Notes under the pieces: generated by a model
What the model saw: the letters and a program-made list of their open reading frames with translations, nothing else
What the model was told of the DNA's origin: nothing
Databases searched by the model: none
Made by a program: the position numbers and the translations under genes
Origin: an uncultured Acidimicrobiia bacterium
GTDB lineage: Bacteria > Actinomycetota > Acidimicrobiia > Spongiisociales > Spongiisociaceae
Length of the DNA stretch: 64,000 nt
NCBI GenBank assembly: GCA_958295745.1
Contig: OY282370.1
Coordinates: 744,001-808,000, forward strand
Direction: 5' to 3'
Part shown: one piece after another, positions 26,052-34,618 of the stretch
How positions within the stretch are numbered: the stretch's first letter is position 1
Layout: every line of letters starts with the position of its first letter

Positions 26052-28667
26052 ATGGCAAGACCTCTGATCATCGTGGAATCGGCCACCAAGGCCCGCAGCA
26101 TCGCCGGCTACCTGGGCAAGGGATACCGGGTGGAATCCTCGCAAGGCCACATCCGCGACCTCCCGAACAACGCCAAGCAGATCCCGGCCAAGTACAAGAA
26201 GGAGAAGTGGGCCAAGGACTGGGGAGTGGATGTAGACCGCGACTTCGCCCCCCTGTACATCGTCCCCCCGGAGAGCCGCAAGGTCGTCCAGACGCTGAAG
26301 AAGCTGGCCCATGGGGCTTCCGAGCTCTACCTGGCCACCGACGCCGACCGGGAGGGAGAGGCCATCGCCTGGCACCTCGCCGAAGTCCTCGATCCGAAGA
26401 CGCCGATGCGCCGCATGGTGTTCCACGAGATCACCCCGGCGGCTATCCGCAGCGCCCTCGAGAACACCCGCCCGATCGACCACGACCTGGTAAACGCCCA
26501 GGAAGCCCGGCGGACGCTGGACCGTCTGGTCGGCTACGGGGTGTCTCCGGTGTTGTGGAAGAAGGTCAAGGGGGGCCTGTCGGCGGGGCGGGTCCAGAGC
26601 GTGGCCGTCCGGATGATCGTCGAGCGGGAGCGCCGCCGGATCGCCTTCCGCCCGGCCGGGTTCTGGGGAGTCGAGGGGGTGTTCGCCACCGAGGCCAAGG
26701 ATGTGTTCACCGCCGCCCTGGCCGCCGTCGACGGGGTGCGCCCCGCCAGCGGCAAGGACTTCGACGAACAGGGGCGCCTGGTGACTTCAAGGGTGATCCG
26801 CCTCGACGAGGCCAAGGCCCGAGACTTGGCCGCCCGGATCGAAGGCGGCAGTTACAGGGTGCGGTCGGTGAAGCGCAAACCGTACACCCGCAACCCCTAC
26901 GCCCCCTTCCGCACCTCGACCCTCCAGCAGGAAGCCGCCCGCAAGCTGCGGTTCGCCGCCTCCCGCACCATGACGGCCGCCCAGCGGCTCTACGAGCGCG
27001 GGTTCATCACCTACATGCGAACCGACAGCACCACCCTCTCGGAGGGGGCCCTGAAGACTGCCCGGGCGGTGATCGCCGAGCGCTACGGATCCGAATACCT
27101 GGCGGCCAAACCCCGCCGGTACGCCAACAAGGTCAAGAACGCTCAAGAGGCCCACGAAGCCATCCGGCCGGCCGGCGGCGAATGGAAGGCGCCGCAGGAG
27201 ATGGCCGCCTTGGTGGACGACCGCGACCAGCAACAGGTCTACCGCCTGGTCTGGACCCGCACCCTGGCTTCGCAGATGGCGCCCGCCAGGGGTGAGAGCA
27301 CCCGGATCCGGCTGGGCGGGACCGTCTCGGGGGGGACAGACGTGGAGTTCGCCGCCTCGGGCCGGACGGTCAGCTTTGCCGGCTTCCTACGGGTGTACGT
27401 CGAAGGCAGCGACGACCCGGACGCCGATCTCGACGACCGGGAACGGCGCCTGCCCGCGATGGAGGAGGGCGAGGAGGTCCACACCCGCGACATCGCCGCC
27501 AAAGGGCGCGAGACCCAGTCTCCCTACCGTTTCACCGAGGCCTCGCTGATCAAACAACTGGAGGAACGGGGCATCGGGCGCCCGTCCACCTATGCGTCCA
27601 TCATCTCCACGATCATCAACCGGGGCTACGTCTTCAAGCTGAAGAAGGGGTCGGCGCTGGTTCCCTCCATGACCGCCTTCGCCACCACCCAGCTGTTGGA
27701 AAACCACTTCGAGTATCTGGTCGACTTCGACTTCACCGCCCGTATGGAGGACGACTTGGACAGGATCGCCCGCGGCGAGGAAAACAAGGTGCCCTGGCTG
27801 AGGCGCTTCTTCCTCGGCAACGGCAGCCCCGGTCTGCAATACCTGGTGTCGGGCGAGCGCATCGACAGCATCGACCGCAGCCAGATCAACTTCAAGGTGG
27901 GTGAGGACGACCGAGGGGTTCCGGTGGTGGTCCGGGTGGGCCGGTTCGGTCCATACGTGATCAGGGGCGAAGACCGGGCCTCCATCCCCGAAGACCTGCC
28001 GCCCGATGAGCTGACGGTGGAGCGGGCCGTCGAGATGCTCGAAACCATGTCCAAGGGAGACAAGATACTGGGAAGCGACCCCGATTCGGGCCTCACCGTC
28101 TTGGCCCGCACCGGCCGCTACGGGCCGTACGTGCAGCTAGGAGAAGACCCGGAAAGAGGCAAGAAGAAGCCCAAGCGCGCTTCGCTGTTGGCCGGCATGG
28201 ACCTCGACGCGCTGGGGTTGGAAGATGCCCTGCGGCTGCTGTCCCTCCCCCGCAAGATCGGAAAGCACCCGGACACCGGCGAGATGATCGAGGCCGGGCA
28301 AGGACGCTTCGGCCCTTACATAAGGATGGGTAAACAGTACCGGAATTTCGACGATCCGAACCTGCTCTTCGAAATCACGCTGGAGGCGGCGGTCGAGATG
28401 ATGAACACCCCCAAGCAGAGAGGACAGAGAGGCCGCCGGCCCGCAATGCCGCCGCTCAAGGAACTCGGTGTGGACCCGGTCTCGGGAGGAGAGGTAGTGG
28501 TCAAGACCGGCCGTTACGGCCCTTATGTGACCGACGGGATCGTCAACGCCTCGGTGCGCGAAAACCTGATCAAAGGACTGGACCTCGAACAGGCCGCCGT
28601 CTTACTGGCCAGACGCCGCGAGCGGATGAAAAAAGACGGCAAGTGGCCCCCCAAGAAGCGGAGATAG
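26052..28667 (+). CDS. topA: DNA topoisomerase I
   Basis: Relaxes negative supercoils. The 871-residue type IA enzyme starts MARPLIIVESATKARSIAGY with the TOPRIM glutamate, followed by LATDADREGEAIAWHLAEVL (DxDxxE), the strand-gate region NAQEARRTLDRLVGY and the active-site Tyr at about 321 in GFITYMRTDSTTLS. The C-terminus has no CxxC zinc fingers; instead there are at least four repeats of the G-R-F/Y-G-P-Y-V/I type (VGRFGPYVI, TGRYGPYVQLG, QGRFGPYIRMG, TGRYGPYVTDG) and a Lys-rich tail, the actinobacterial form. It starts with the probable leaderless promoter. Confidence 0.97.
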   Translation: MARPLIIVESATKARSIAGYLGKGYRVESSQGHIRDLPNNAKQIPAKYKKEKWAKDWGVDVDRDFAPLYIVPPESRKVVQTLKKLAHGASELYLATDADREGEAIAWHLAEVLDPKTPMRRMVFHEITPAAIRSALENTRPIDHDLVNAQEARRTLDRLVGYGVSPVLWKKVKGGLSAGRVQSVAVRMIVERERRRIAFRPAGFWGVEGVFATEAKDVFTAALAAVDGVRPASGKDFDEQGRLVTSRVIRLDEAKARDLAARIEGGSYRVRSVKRKPYTRNPYAPFRTSTLQQEAARKLRFAASRTMTAAQRLYERGFITYMRTDSTTLSEGALKTARAVIAERYGSEYLAAKPRRYANKVKNAQEAHEAIRPAGGEWKAPQEMAALVDDRDQQQVYRLVWTRTLASQMAPARGESTRIRLGGTVSGGTDVEFAASGRTVSFAGFLRVYVEGSDDPDADLDDRERRLPAMEEGEEVHTRDIAAKGRETQSPYRFTEASLIKQLEERGIGRPSTYASIISTIINRGYVFKLKKGSALVPSMTAFATTQLLENHFEYLVDFDFTARMEDDLDRIARGEENKVPWLRRFFLGNGSPGLQYLVSGERIDSIDRSQINFKVGEDDRGVPVVVRVGRFGPYVIRGEDRASIPEDLPPDELTVERAVEMLETMSKGDKILGSDPDSGLTVLARTGRYGPYVQLGEDPERGKKKPKRASLLAGMDLDALGLEDALRLLSLPRKIGKHPDTGEMIEAGQGRFGPYIRMGKQYRNFDDPNLLFEITLEAAVEMMNTPKQRGQRGRRPAMPPLKELGVDPVSGGEVVVKTGRYGPYVTDGIVNASVRENLIKGLDLEQAAVLLARRRERMKKDGKWPPKKRR

Positions 28668-29422
28668 ATTTCCAAAATCGGGGACGGCTAACGCATCTTG
28701 GAATCATAGCCTCTGCTATGAACCATAGCGTGTTTATAGCACCCATTAGGTACCTGTAGTTGTGGACTGCATAAACACAGCCGCCGGCGGGAGCTTATAG
28801 GGCTTATCGAGTGGGTTGGAAGCATAGGTCTTGAGACTGGTGCACCTCTGGAAATACATTGGCGGTGCGACGGCCTCCGCCCCCTTGACTCGGCCCGACT
28901 CGACCATGGCCGTCCGGGCTTTTGGGGCGTGCACGGGTTGTAGGCCCGCCGCAGAGAACCCTATGGTGGCCGGGTTGGTTATGGAGAGGGCCGGCCCGGA
29001 TGGGGGGCCGCCAGGACCGCCCGGCGGGAGGACGGGCTCCAGTTGTGATATCCGGGGAGGGTTCCAGGTCGGATCGGGACAGGCCGCCGCCGGTTGCCCG
29101 GCTCAGGTCGGACACGGCGGTACTGGCCCGTCGGCAGGCCTCTCGAAGTTCCTCGCTCGGTGTGGGGTGATGTTTCATGGTGTTCATGGTATTGGGCGGG
29201 TGTGACAGTTTATCGATATGAGATAACGTTCTAATAGATGGATTATCCCGTGAATCCAGTACATCCAGGTGAGTGCCGAGCGATACGCCATCGGCCCGCC
29301 GGGCGATGATAAAATGCCTGTTTATCGAGCGGCGGGACAACCACAATCATCATTGTTCATCACCCTGTTCATCGATCTCCTGACCGAACCGGTCCAGACG
29401 GTGGATGTAACGGCGGTGTTCC
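28668..29422. other. 755-bp gene-free, lower-GC region
   Basis: Base composition falls in parts (runs such as 28690-28800 and 29205-29350 are much richer in A+T than the neighbours). It contains a perfect short inverted repeat CATAGC-ctct-GCTATG near 28708 and an imperfect one, TTCCAA/TTGGAA, just after topA, which could end the topA transcript. Open frames on both strands show no family resemblance and poor codon use, so I do not call a gene. It may be the remains of an insertion or the regulatory region of the next gene. Confidence 0.5.
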
Positions 29423-30391
29423 ATGAGGCGGATGAGCTTCAAGGGGTTTGGGATAGATCTGGGCGGTCTGCAGACGGGGCATCGACTGAACGCGTCGGCG
29501 TGGAGGTGGTTGCTGGTGGCGTCTGTGAGTTCGGGCGCCGCCTGGCATTTAGGTGAAGCGGCCGTCCGGGCGGGAATGAGTCCGGCGGCGCTGGCGGGAA
29601 TGAGTTCTGTGGGGAGCTGTTTGGCGGGCGTGATAGGGATGACCTTCGGCAAAAAGGGTAAGGACGACTGGGCAGTTCCGCGCGGCGGGATGCGGAGGCT
29701 GATTCTGGTGTGGTCTCTGATAGCCATACCGGTCATGTGGGCGCATGCTGATGCGTTGAATGTGGTGGACGGCGGGCTGGCATCGGCTTCTCTACTGTTG
29801 GCGGCCCCGGCCACGTTTTTGGCTTCTTGGCTGGCAGGCAGGCTGCCTGTTACCTGGCCGCAGGCAACGGCGGCGGTGTTTGGGTTGGCAGGCAGCTGGC
29901 TGCTGTTCCGCCCGGCGGTTGGGTCGGGGATGGGCTGGGGAGTGTTTCTGCTGGTCGGAGCAGTGTTGCTGTTGGGGGTGAGGAACGCAATAGGAATGCC
30001 GGCGGTGCGGGACTGGGGGACGGCGCGAAGCATATTCTGGGCAGGAGCGCTGCCGTTGCCTGTGTTCGCGGTATGGGTCGTGTTGGAAGGCGGCCCGGGT
30101 ACCGGCGGCGCCGAGTTCGGTCTGTGGTATGGGTTGGCAGCAGGGGTGGGCATCTCCACCGGATGCCGTTTTTTCGCCTTGGCAGGATCCAACCGGGGAA
30201 GCGGAGTCAACTTTGGGATCATGTTGGCAGCAGTGGGGTGGGGAGCCCTGTTCGCAGGCGAACAGTATTTTGCGGGGCAATGGCTCGGGATGGGTTTGAT
30301 GACGGCAGGGTTGTTTTTGATGGGGCGCCGGGACCGCCGTCCGGCTTCCTCCTATCCCGGCGCAGAAGTTACGACACCCGGTTCCGGCTAA
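29423..30391 (+). CDS. DMT/EamA-type membrane transporter
   Basis: A 322-residue protein with about ten hydrophobic segments arranged as two five-helix halves, which is the drug/metabolite transporter (EamA) layout; the call rests on topology and general pattern rather than on a diagnostic motif. Codon use differs from the neighbours, with many TTG, GTG, GGG, CAT and ATA codons and more T at third positions, which suggests it was acquired. An ATG three codons in (29432) is an alternative start. Its 3' end overlaps the convergent gene by 23 bp. Substrate unknown. Confidence 0.7.
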   Translation: MRRMSFKGFGIDLGGLQTGHRLNASAWRWLLVASVSSGAAWHLGEAAVRAGMSPAALAGMSSVGSCLAGVIGMTFGKKGKDDWAVPRGGMRRLILVWSLIAIPVMWAHADALNVVDGGLASASLLLAAPATFLASWLAGRLPVTWPQATAAVFGLAGSWLLFRPAVGSGMGWGVFLLVGAVLLLGVRNAIGMPAVRDWGTARSIFWAGALPLPVFAVWVVLEGGPGTGGAEFGLWYGLAAGVGISTGCRFFALAGSNRGSGVNFGIMLAAVGWGALFAGEQYFAGQWLGMGLMTAGLFLMGRRDRRPASSYPGAEVTTPGSG

Positions 30392-31622
30392 GGAAGGGAA
30401 ACAGCCTGCCGGACCGCCTCTTGGCGGACATGGCCCCCCGGCGGCCCGATACGCCGCCCGCGGCGCCCCTCGAGGTTCCCATACCCAGGACCACGACGCA
30501 GGCGGCCAAGGCGAGGCTCGCATAGGGAACCCCTGCCAGGGCAGCCAGCAGGACACCCAGCAGGAGGGCGGAGACCAGGAACGCCCCGTAGGAATCCAGA
30601 CGGCCTCGTGAGAGGCCGCGTCCGGCGGCGATCAGCACCGGGACCGGGCCGACAACCGCGATATACAGCAACAACAACACTATGAAGGGACCCAGCACCA
30701 GGAGAAACATCCCCGTCATCAGAACCCAGCGGGGCGGCCCCCACCCCATCATCCACACCAGCCCACCCGCCGTCAGCAACACCGGCGACAGCAGGGCCAG
30801 CCCGCGTAGCAGGGACTTCACGGGATGGCGCTCCAGGTAGGCGGTCCACCGCTCCACCTTCCCGCCGCGGAACCGTATCCAGAGGATTCCGGCGGCCATG
30901 AACAACATCCCGGCCATGAACCAGACCATCAACCCGGCCGCCCTCAGCATGAACTCGGCGCCGAGGGGCCGCCGGTGAACGACCGCGCCCTCGATGACCG
31001 CCTCGGGATGGACGTCCGCCTCGTCGGCGCTGCGGTACCCCAGGTCCTCCCCGACCAGCGCCCCTTCGAGCACCCGCATTCCACCCACGGCCATCTCGAC
31101 ATCCCTCCCTACCGAACCGGTCAGGGTCACCGTCCCCAAGGTGCGGCCCCTCAGGTCGCGGCCCACCTCGCCCCCGGCGGACAAGCGGCCCGCCCCCACC
31201 AGCACATCCCCGGCCACCGGCCCGCCCAGGCCGATTTCCCGGCCCAACCCCACCACGTCCTTCCCCACGTCGGCGGTGACATCGAGGTCCACCCCGACCA
31301 ACCGGACCGAACCGCCCACCTCGCCCCCTACCGCGGCGGTGGCGGCGAACCCGATGAGGTCGCCCTCTATCCGTCCGGTCACCTCCAGGCGGTCGGTGGC
31401 CAGCACCACCAGATCGCCCTCGACCACCCCCGCCACCTTCACCAGAGAAGCCGCCGCGTAGACGTCCTCGGTCTCCACCTCCCCCTCCCGGATCAGGAAA
31501 ACATCCGAGGTGGCCGTCCACAGCGCCTGGGGGGCGCCGCAGGAAGTCAGAAAAGCCAGGACAAGGGCCGCCGGCACCAGAATCAGCCCGGTCGGACCGG
31601 TTACGAAGCGGCTTCCGGCCAC
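30369..31622 (-). CDS. Polymer-forming (bactofilin-like) membrane lipoprotein
   Basis: A 417-residue protein with signal peptide and lipobox (LAFLTSCGAP). Residues 40-200 form a right-handed solenoid of short repeats such as VAGVVEGDLVVLATDRLEVTGRIEGDLIGF, which matches the bactofilin/polymer-forming pattern (DUF583). Residues 225-390 contain about six TM helices, and the tail is basic. The combination of an outside beta-helix and a polytopic membrane part recurs in bacterial envelope proteins. It follows nuoN by only 7 bp and may be co-transcribed with the nuo operon, but nothing links it to respiration. Confidence 0.75.
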   Translation of the reverse strand: MAGSRFVTGPTGLILVPAALVLAFLTSCGAPQALWTATSDVFLIREGEVETEDVYAAASLVKVAGVVEGDLVVLATDRLEVTGRIEGDLIGFAATAAVGGEVGGSVRLVGVDLDVTADVGKDVVGLGREIGLGGPVAGDVLVGAGRLSAGGEVGRDLRGRTLGTVTLTGSVGRDVEMAVGGMRVLEGALVGEDLGYRSADEADVHPEAVIEGAVVHRRPLGAEFMLRAAGLMVWFMAGMLFMAAGILWIRFRGGKVERWTAYLERHPVKSLLRGLALLSPVLLTAGGLVWMMGWGPPRWVLMTGMFLLVLGPFIVLLLLYIAVVGPVPVLIAAGRGLSRGRLDSYGAFLVSALLLGVLLAALAGVPYASLALAACVVVLGMGTSRGAAGGVSGRRGAMSAKRRSGRLFPFLSRNRVS

Positions 31623-31629
31623 CCGAACA

Positions 31630-33078
31630 TCAAACCCGGGTCAGCAACCCGAGCAACGGACCAGGATAGATTCCGAACACCAGAGTGACGGCCGCTGAGA
31701 ACAGCAGCACCCAACGGATGGTCACGGGCAGAGGCAGCGGCGCGTCCGGGTCCCGGCCGTTCTCCTCGCCGGGCCGGAAATACATGAGCACCACCAGACG
31801 CAGGTAGAAGAAGAAGGCGGCCACCGAAGCCGCCAGCCCTACTATCACCAGCCACTCGTACCCGCCGTCCCAGGCCGAGGCGAACATCTGGAACTTGCCG
31901 ATGAACCCGGTGGTGAGGGGCATCCCGGACATGGCGATCATCGTGAGGGCCAGCACCGCGGCCGCGACGGGGGAGCGCCTGCCGAGGCCCCGATACTCGT
32001 CGAAGGAGCTGCCGGCGCCGGCGGGGCCGCTCACCGCGGTCACCGCCGCGAAGGCCCCCACCAGCATCACCGAGTAGGTGGCCAGATAGAACAGCAGCCC
32101 GTCGGCGGCGGGGGCGCCGGCGGTCATACCCGTCAGGAGGAAACCGGCGTGGGCCACGCCCGAATAGGCCAGCATCCGCCGCACGTCGGACTGCCCGATG
32201 GCCAGCAAGGTTCCGAGAACCACCGACAGGGCGGCGATCACCGCCAAGCCGTCGCTCCACGCCCCCTGGTAGCGGGCGAAGCCGATGAACAGGATGTGGA
32301 CCAGCGCCGCGAAGCCCCCCACCTTGGCGGCGGCCGCCATGAACCCGACCACCCCCGCCGGGGCGCCCTGATACACGTCCGGCGCCCAGGAATGGAACGG
32401 GGCGGCGGTCACCTTGAAGCCCATACCGACCACCAGGAGGGCCATGCCGATGAGGATCACCGCCGGGCGGGCCACCAGGTAATCGTTCAGGAACCGCTCT
32501 ATGTCGAACAGGTTGGTGGCGCCGGTCCCGGCGTAGGCCAGCGCCCCCCCGTAGATGAAGATGGCCGAAGCGAAGGCGCCCAACAGGAAATACTTCATCG
32601 CCGCCTCGTCGCCCGCCGGGGAGCTGCGCACGATCCCGGCCAGCACGTAGAGGGCGATAGAACCGATTTCGAGGGCTATGAACACCATGACCAGGTCCAC
32701 CGAGGCGCCCATCAGCATGAAACCGGCGGTGGCTACCAGCACCAGGCTGACCCCTTCCGCCATCCGGCGCCCCAGCCCGGCCAGCATCTCCCAGGCGCAG
32801 AGGGTGCCCAACACCGCCACGACCAGCAGGACCGCCCTGACCGCCGCCGCCCAGGGGTCGAGGACCAACGCGCCGCCGAAGGACAGCCCCCCGCCGCCCG
32901 CCCCCAGCCGTTGCCACTGCAGGACTATCGACGCCCCGGCGGCCAGGTAGGCGGCGGCGGTGATCCAACCGTGGACACGCGGCGGCGGCTTGGCGAACAC
33001 GTCCACCATCAACACAGCCACCGCCCCCAGAACCAGCATCATCTCCGGCGCCGCCGACAGGTAGGAAACGTCGATCAC
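31630..33078 (-). CDS. nuoN: NADH-quinone oxidoreductase subunit N
   Basis: Antiporter-like proton-pumping subunit of complex I, 482 residues, about 14 TM helices. Conserved parts include FIALEIGSIALYVLAGI, GDEAAMKYFLLGAFASAIFIYG, LVVGMGFKVTAAPFHSWAPDVYQGAP and GIGQSDVRRMLAYSGVAHAGF-like AIGQSDVRRMLAYSGVAHAG, with the key Lys and Glu residues. It starts at GTG 33078, which overlaps the nuoM stop as GTGA and has GGAGG six bases upstream. Last nuo gene of the operon. Confidence 0.96.
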   Translation of the reverse strand: MIDVSYLSAAPEMMLVLGAVAVLMVDVFAKPPPRVHGWITAAAYLAAGASIVLQWQRLGAGGGGLSFGGALVLDPWAAAVRAVLLVVAVLGTLCAWEMLAGLGRRMAEGVSLVLVATAGFMLMGASVDLVMVFIALEIGSIALYVLAGIVRSSPAGDEAAMKYFLLGAFASAIFIYGGALAYAGTGATNLFDIERFLNDYLVARPAVILIGMALLVVGMGFKVTAAPFHSWAPDVYQGAPAGVVGFMAAAAKVGGFAALVHILFIGFARYQGAWSDGLAVIAALSVVLGTLLAIGQSDVRRMLAYSGVAHAGFLLTGMTAGAPAADGLLFYLATYSVMLVGAFAAVTAVSGPAGAGSSFDEYRGLGRRSPVAAAVLALTMIAMSGMPLTTGFIGKFQMFASAWDGGYEWLVIVGLAASVAAFFFYLRLVVLMYFRPGEENGRDPDAPLPLPVTIRWVLLFSAAVTLVFGIYPGPLLGLLTRV

Positions 33079-34616
33079 CCGCCGCCTCCGGAAAGTACGA
33101 AACCGGGCCCGCCAGGATCGGGCGCCCTGTATTCGGTGACAGCCTCGATCCGGCTCAGCACCGCATCGGTGGAGGGCTGGATCACATCCAGCGCCGCCTT
33201 CGGATACACCCCCAGCAGGATGATCAGGGCCACCAGCGGAACGAACACCAGCGTCTCCCCGATCGACAGGTCGGACAGGCCCTTGTTGGCCGGGTTGGTG
33301 ATCTTGCCGGTGAAGACCCGCTCGTAGGCCCACAACAGGTAGACGGCCGCCAGGATCACCCCCACGGCGGACGCGATCGTGTAGACGGGCAGGGTCGGGT
33401 AGCTCCCCATCAGGATCAGGAACTCACCCACGAACCCGTTCAGGCCGGGCAGGCCGATGGAGGCAAAGGCGATGAACAGGAACAGCCCGGCGAACACCGG
33501 CATGGAGGAGGCCAGCCCGCCGAAGTCGGCGATCAGCTTGGTGTGACGGCGCTCGTAGATCATCCCAACCAGCAGGAACAAGGCGCCGGTGGTGAGCCCG
33601 TGGTTGATCATCTGCACCACCCCTCCCTGCAGGCTCTGAGAGGTCAGGGCGAAGGTGCCCAGCACGATGAACCCCAGGTGGCTGACCGAGGAGTAGGCCA
33701 CCAGCTTCTTCAGGTCCGGCTGCACGATGGCCACCGCCGCCCCGTAGATCACCCCCACCACCGCTAGGACGGCCATCAGCGGAACGAAGTCCAGGGCCGC
33801 GTCGGGGAACAGCGGCAGGTTGAACCGGAGCAGCCCATAGGTGCCGAGCTTCAGCAACACCCCGGCCAGGAGCACCGAACCGGCGGTGGGGGCTTCGACG
33901 TGGGCGTCGGGCAGCCAGGTGTGGAACGGGAACACCGGGACCTTGATGGCGAAGGCCAGGGCAAAGGCCGCGAACAGCCACCGCTGGGCGTCCGGGCCCA
34001 GATCCAGCCCGAGCATCCCCAGGTAGGAGAATCCCAGCTCCCCCGTCTGGTCGCGGTGGATGAAAGCCAGGGCGATGATCCCGGCCAGCATCAGCGCCGA
34101 ACCGAACGCCGTGTACAGGAAGAACTTCACCGCCGCGTAGATGCGGTTCTCGCTCCCCCAGATGCCGATGATGAAGGCCATCGGGATCAGGATCACCTCG
34201 AAGAACACGAAGAACAGGAACAGATCGAGGGACAGGAACACCCCGATCAGGCCCGCTTCCAGAAGCAGGTTCATGGCCACGAACAGCTTCACCCGGTGAT
34301 CGACCCGCATGGAGGCGCCCAACGCCACCGGCACCAGCACCGTGGTGAGCACCACCAGCAGGAGGGAGATGCCGTCCACCCCCAGATGCCAGTCCGCTCC
34401 GAGGCGGTCGATCCACACCGCCCGCTCCACGAACTGGAACCCGGCCTCCCCCCGCTCGAACTCGGCGAACAGCACCCCCGCCAGAGGGAGGGGCAGCAGG
34501 CTGAGCACCACCCCCAGCGGGCGGATCACCTCGCGGCGCCGCTCCGGGATCAGCATCACCACCGCCGCCGCCAGTGCGGGAGTCAGGACGAGGGCGCTGA
34601 GGATCGGGAACTCCAC
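33075..34616 (-). CDS. nuoM: NADH-quinone oxidoreductase subunit M
   Basis: Proton-pumping antiporter-like subunit of 513 residues, about 14 TM helices. Diagnostic parts are DLFLFFVFFEVILIPMAFIIGIWG (with the conserved Glu), AVKFFLYTAFGSALMLAG, FHTWLPDAHVEAPTAGSVLLAG and QPDLKKLVAYSSVSHLGFI with the conserved Lys and His. Starts 2 bp after nuoL ends; its stop overlaps nuoN. Confidence 0.97.
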   Translation of the reverse strand: MEFPILSALVLTPALAAAVVMLIPERRREVIRPLGVVLSLLPLPLAGVLFAEFERGEAGFQFVERAVWIDRLGADWHLGVDGISLLLVVLTTVLVPVALGASMRVDHRVKLFVAMNLLLEAGLIGVFLSLDLFLFFVFFEVILIPMAFIIGIWGSENRIYAAVKFFLYTAFGSALMLAGIIALAFIHRDQTGELGFSYLGMLGLDLGPDAQRWLFAAFALAFAIKVPVFPFHTWLPDAHVEAPTAGSVLLAGVLLKLGTYGLLRFNLPLFPDAALDFVPLMAVLAVVGVIYGAAVAIVQPDLKKLVAYSSVSHLGFIVLGTFALTSQSLQGGVVQMINHGLTTGALFLLVGMIYERRHTKLIADFGGLASSMPVFAGLFLFIAFASIGLPGLNGFVGEFLILMGSYPTLPVYTIASAVGVILAAVYLLWAYERVFTGKITNPANKGLSDLSIGETLVFVPLVALIILLGVYPKAALDVIQPSTDAVLSRIEAVTEYRAPDPGGPGFVLSGGGG

Positions 34617-34618
34617 GG

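Noticed and set aside
28804-29346. A 180-codon minus-strand frame, including a possible start MNTMKHHPTPSEELREACRR.
   Set aside because: No recognisable domain, mixed codon use and no good ribosome site; retained only as part of the gene-free region.
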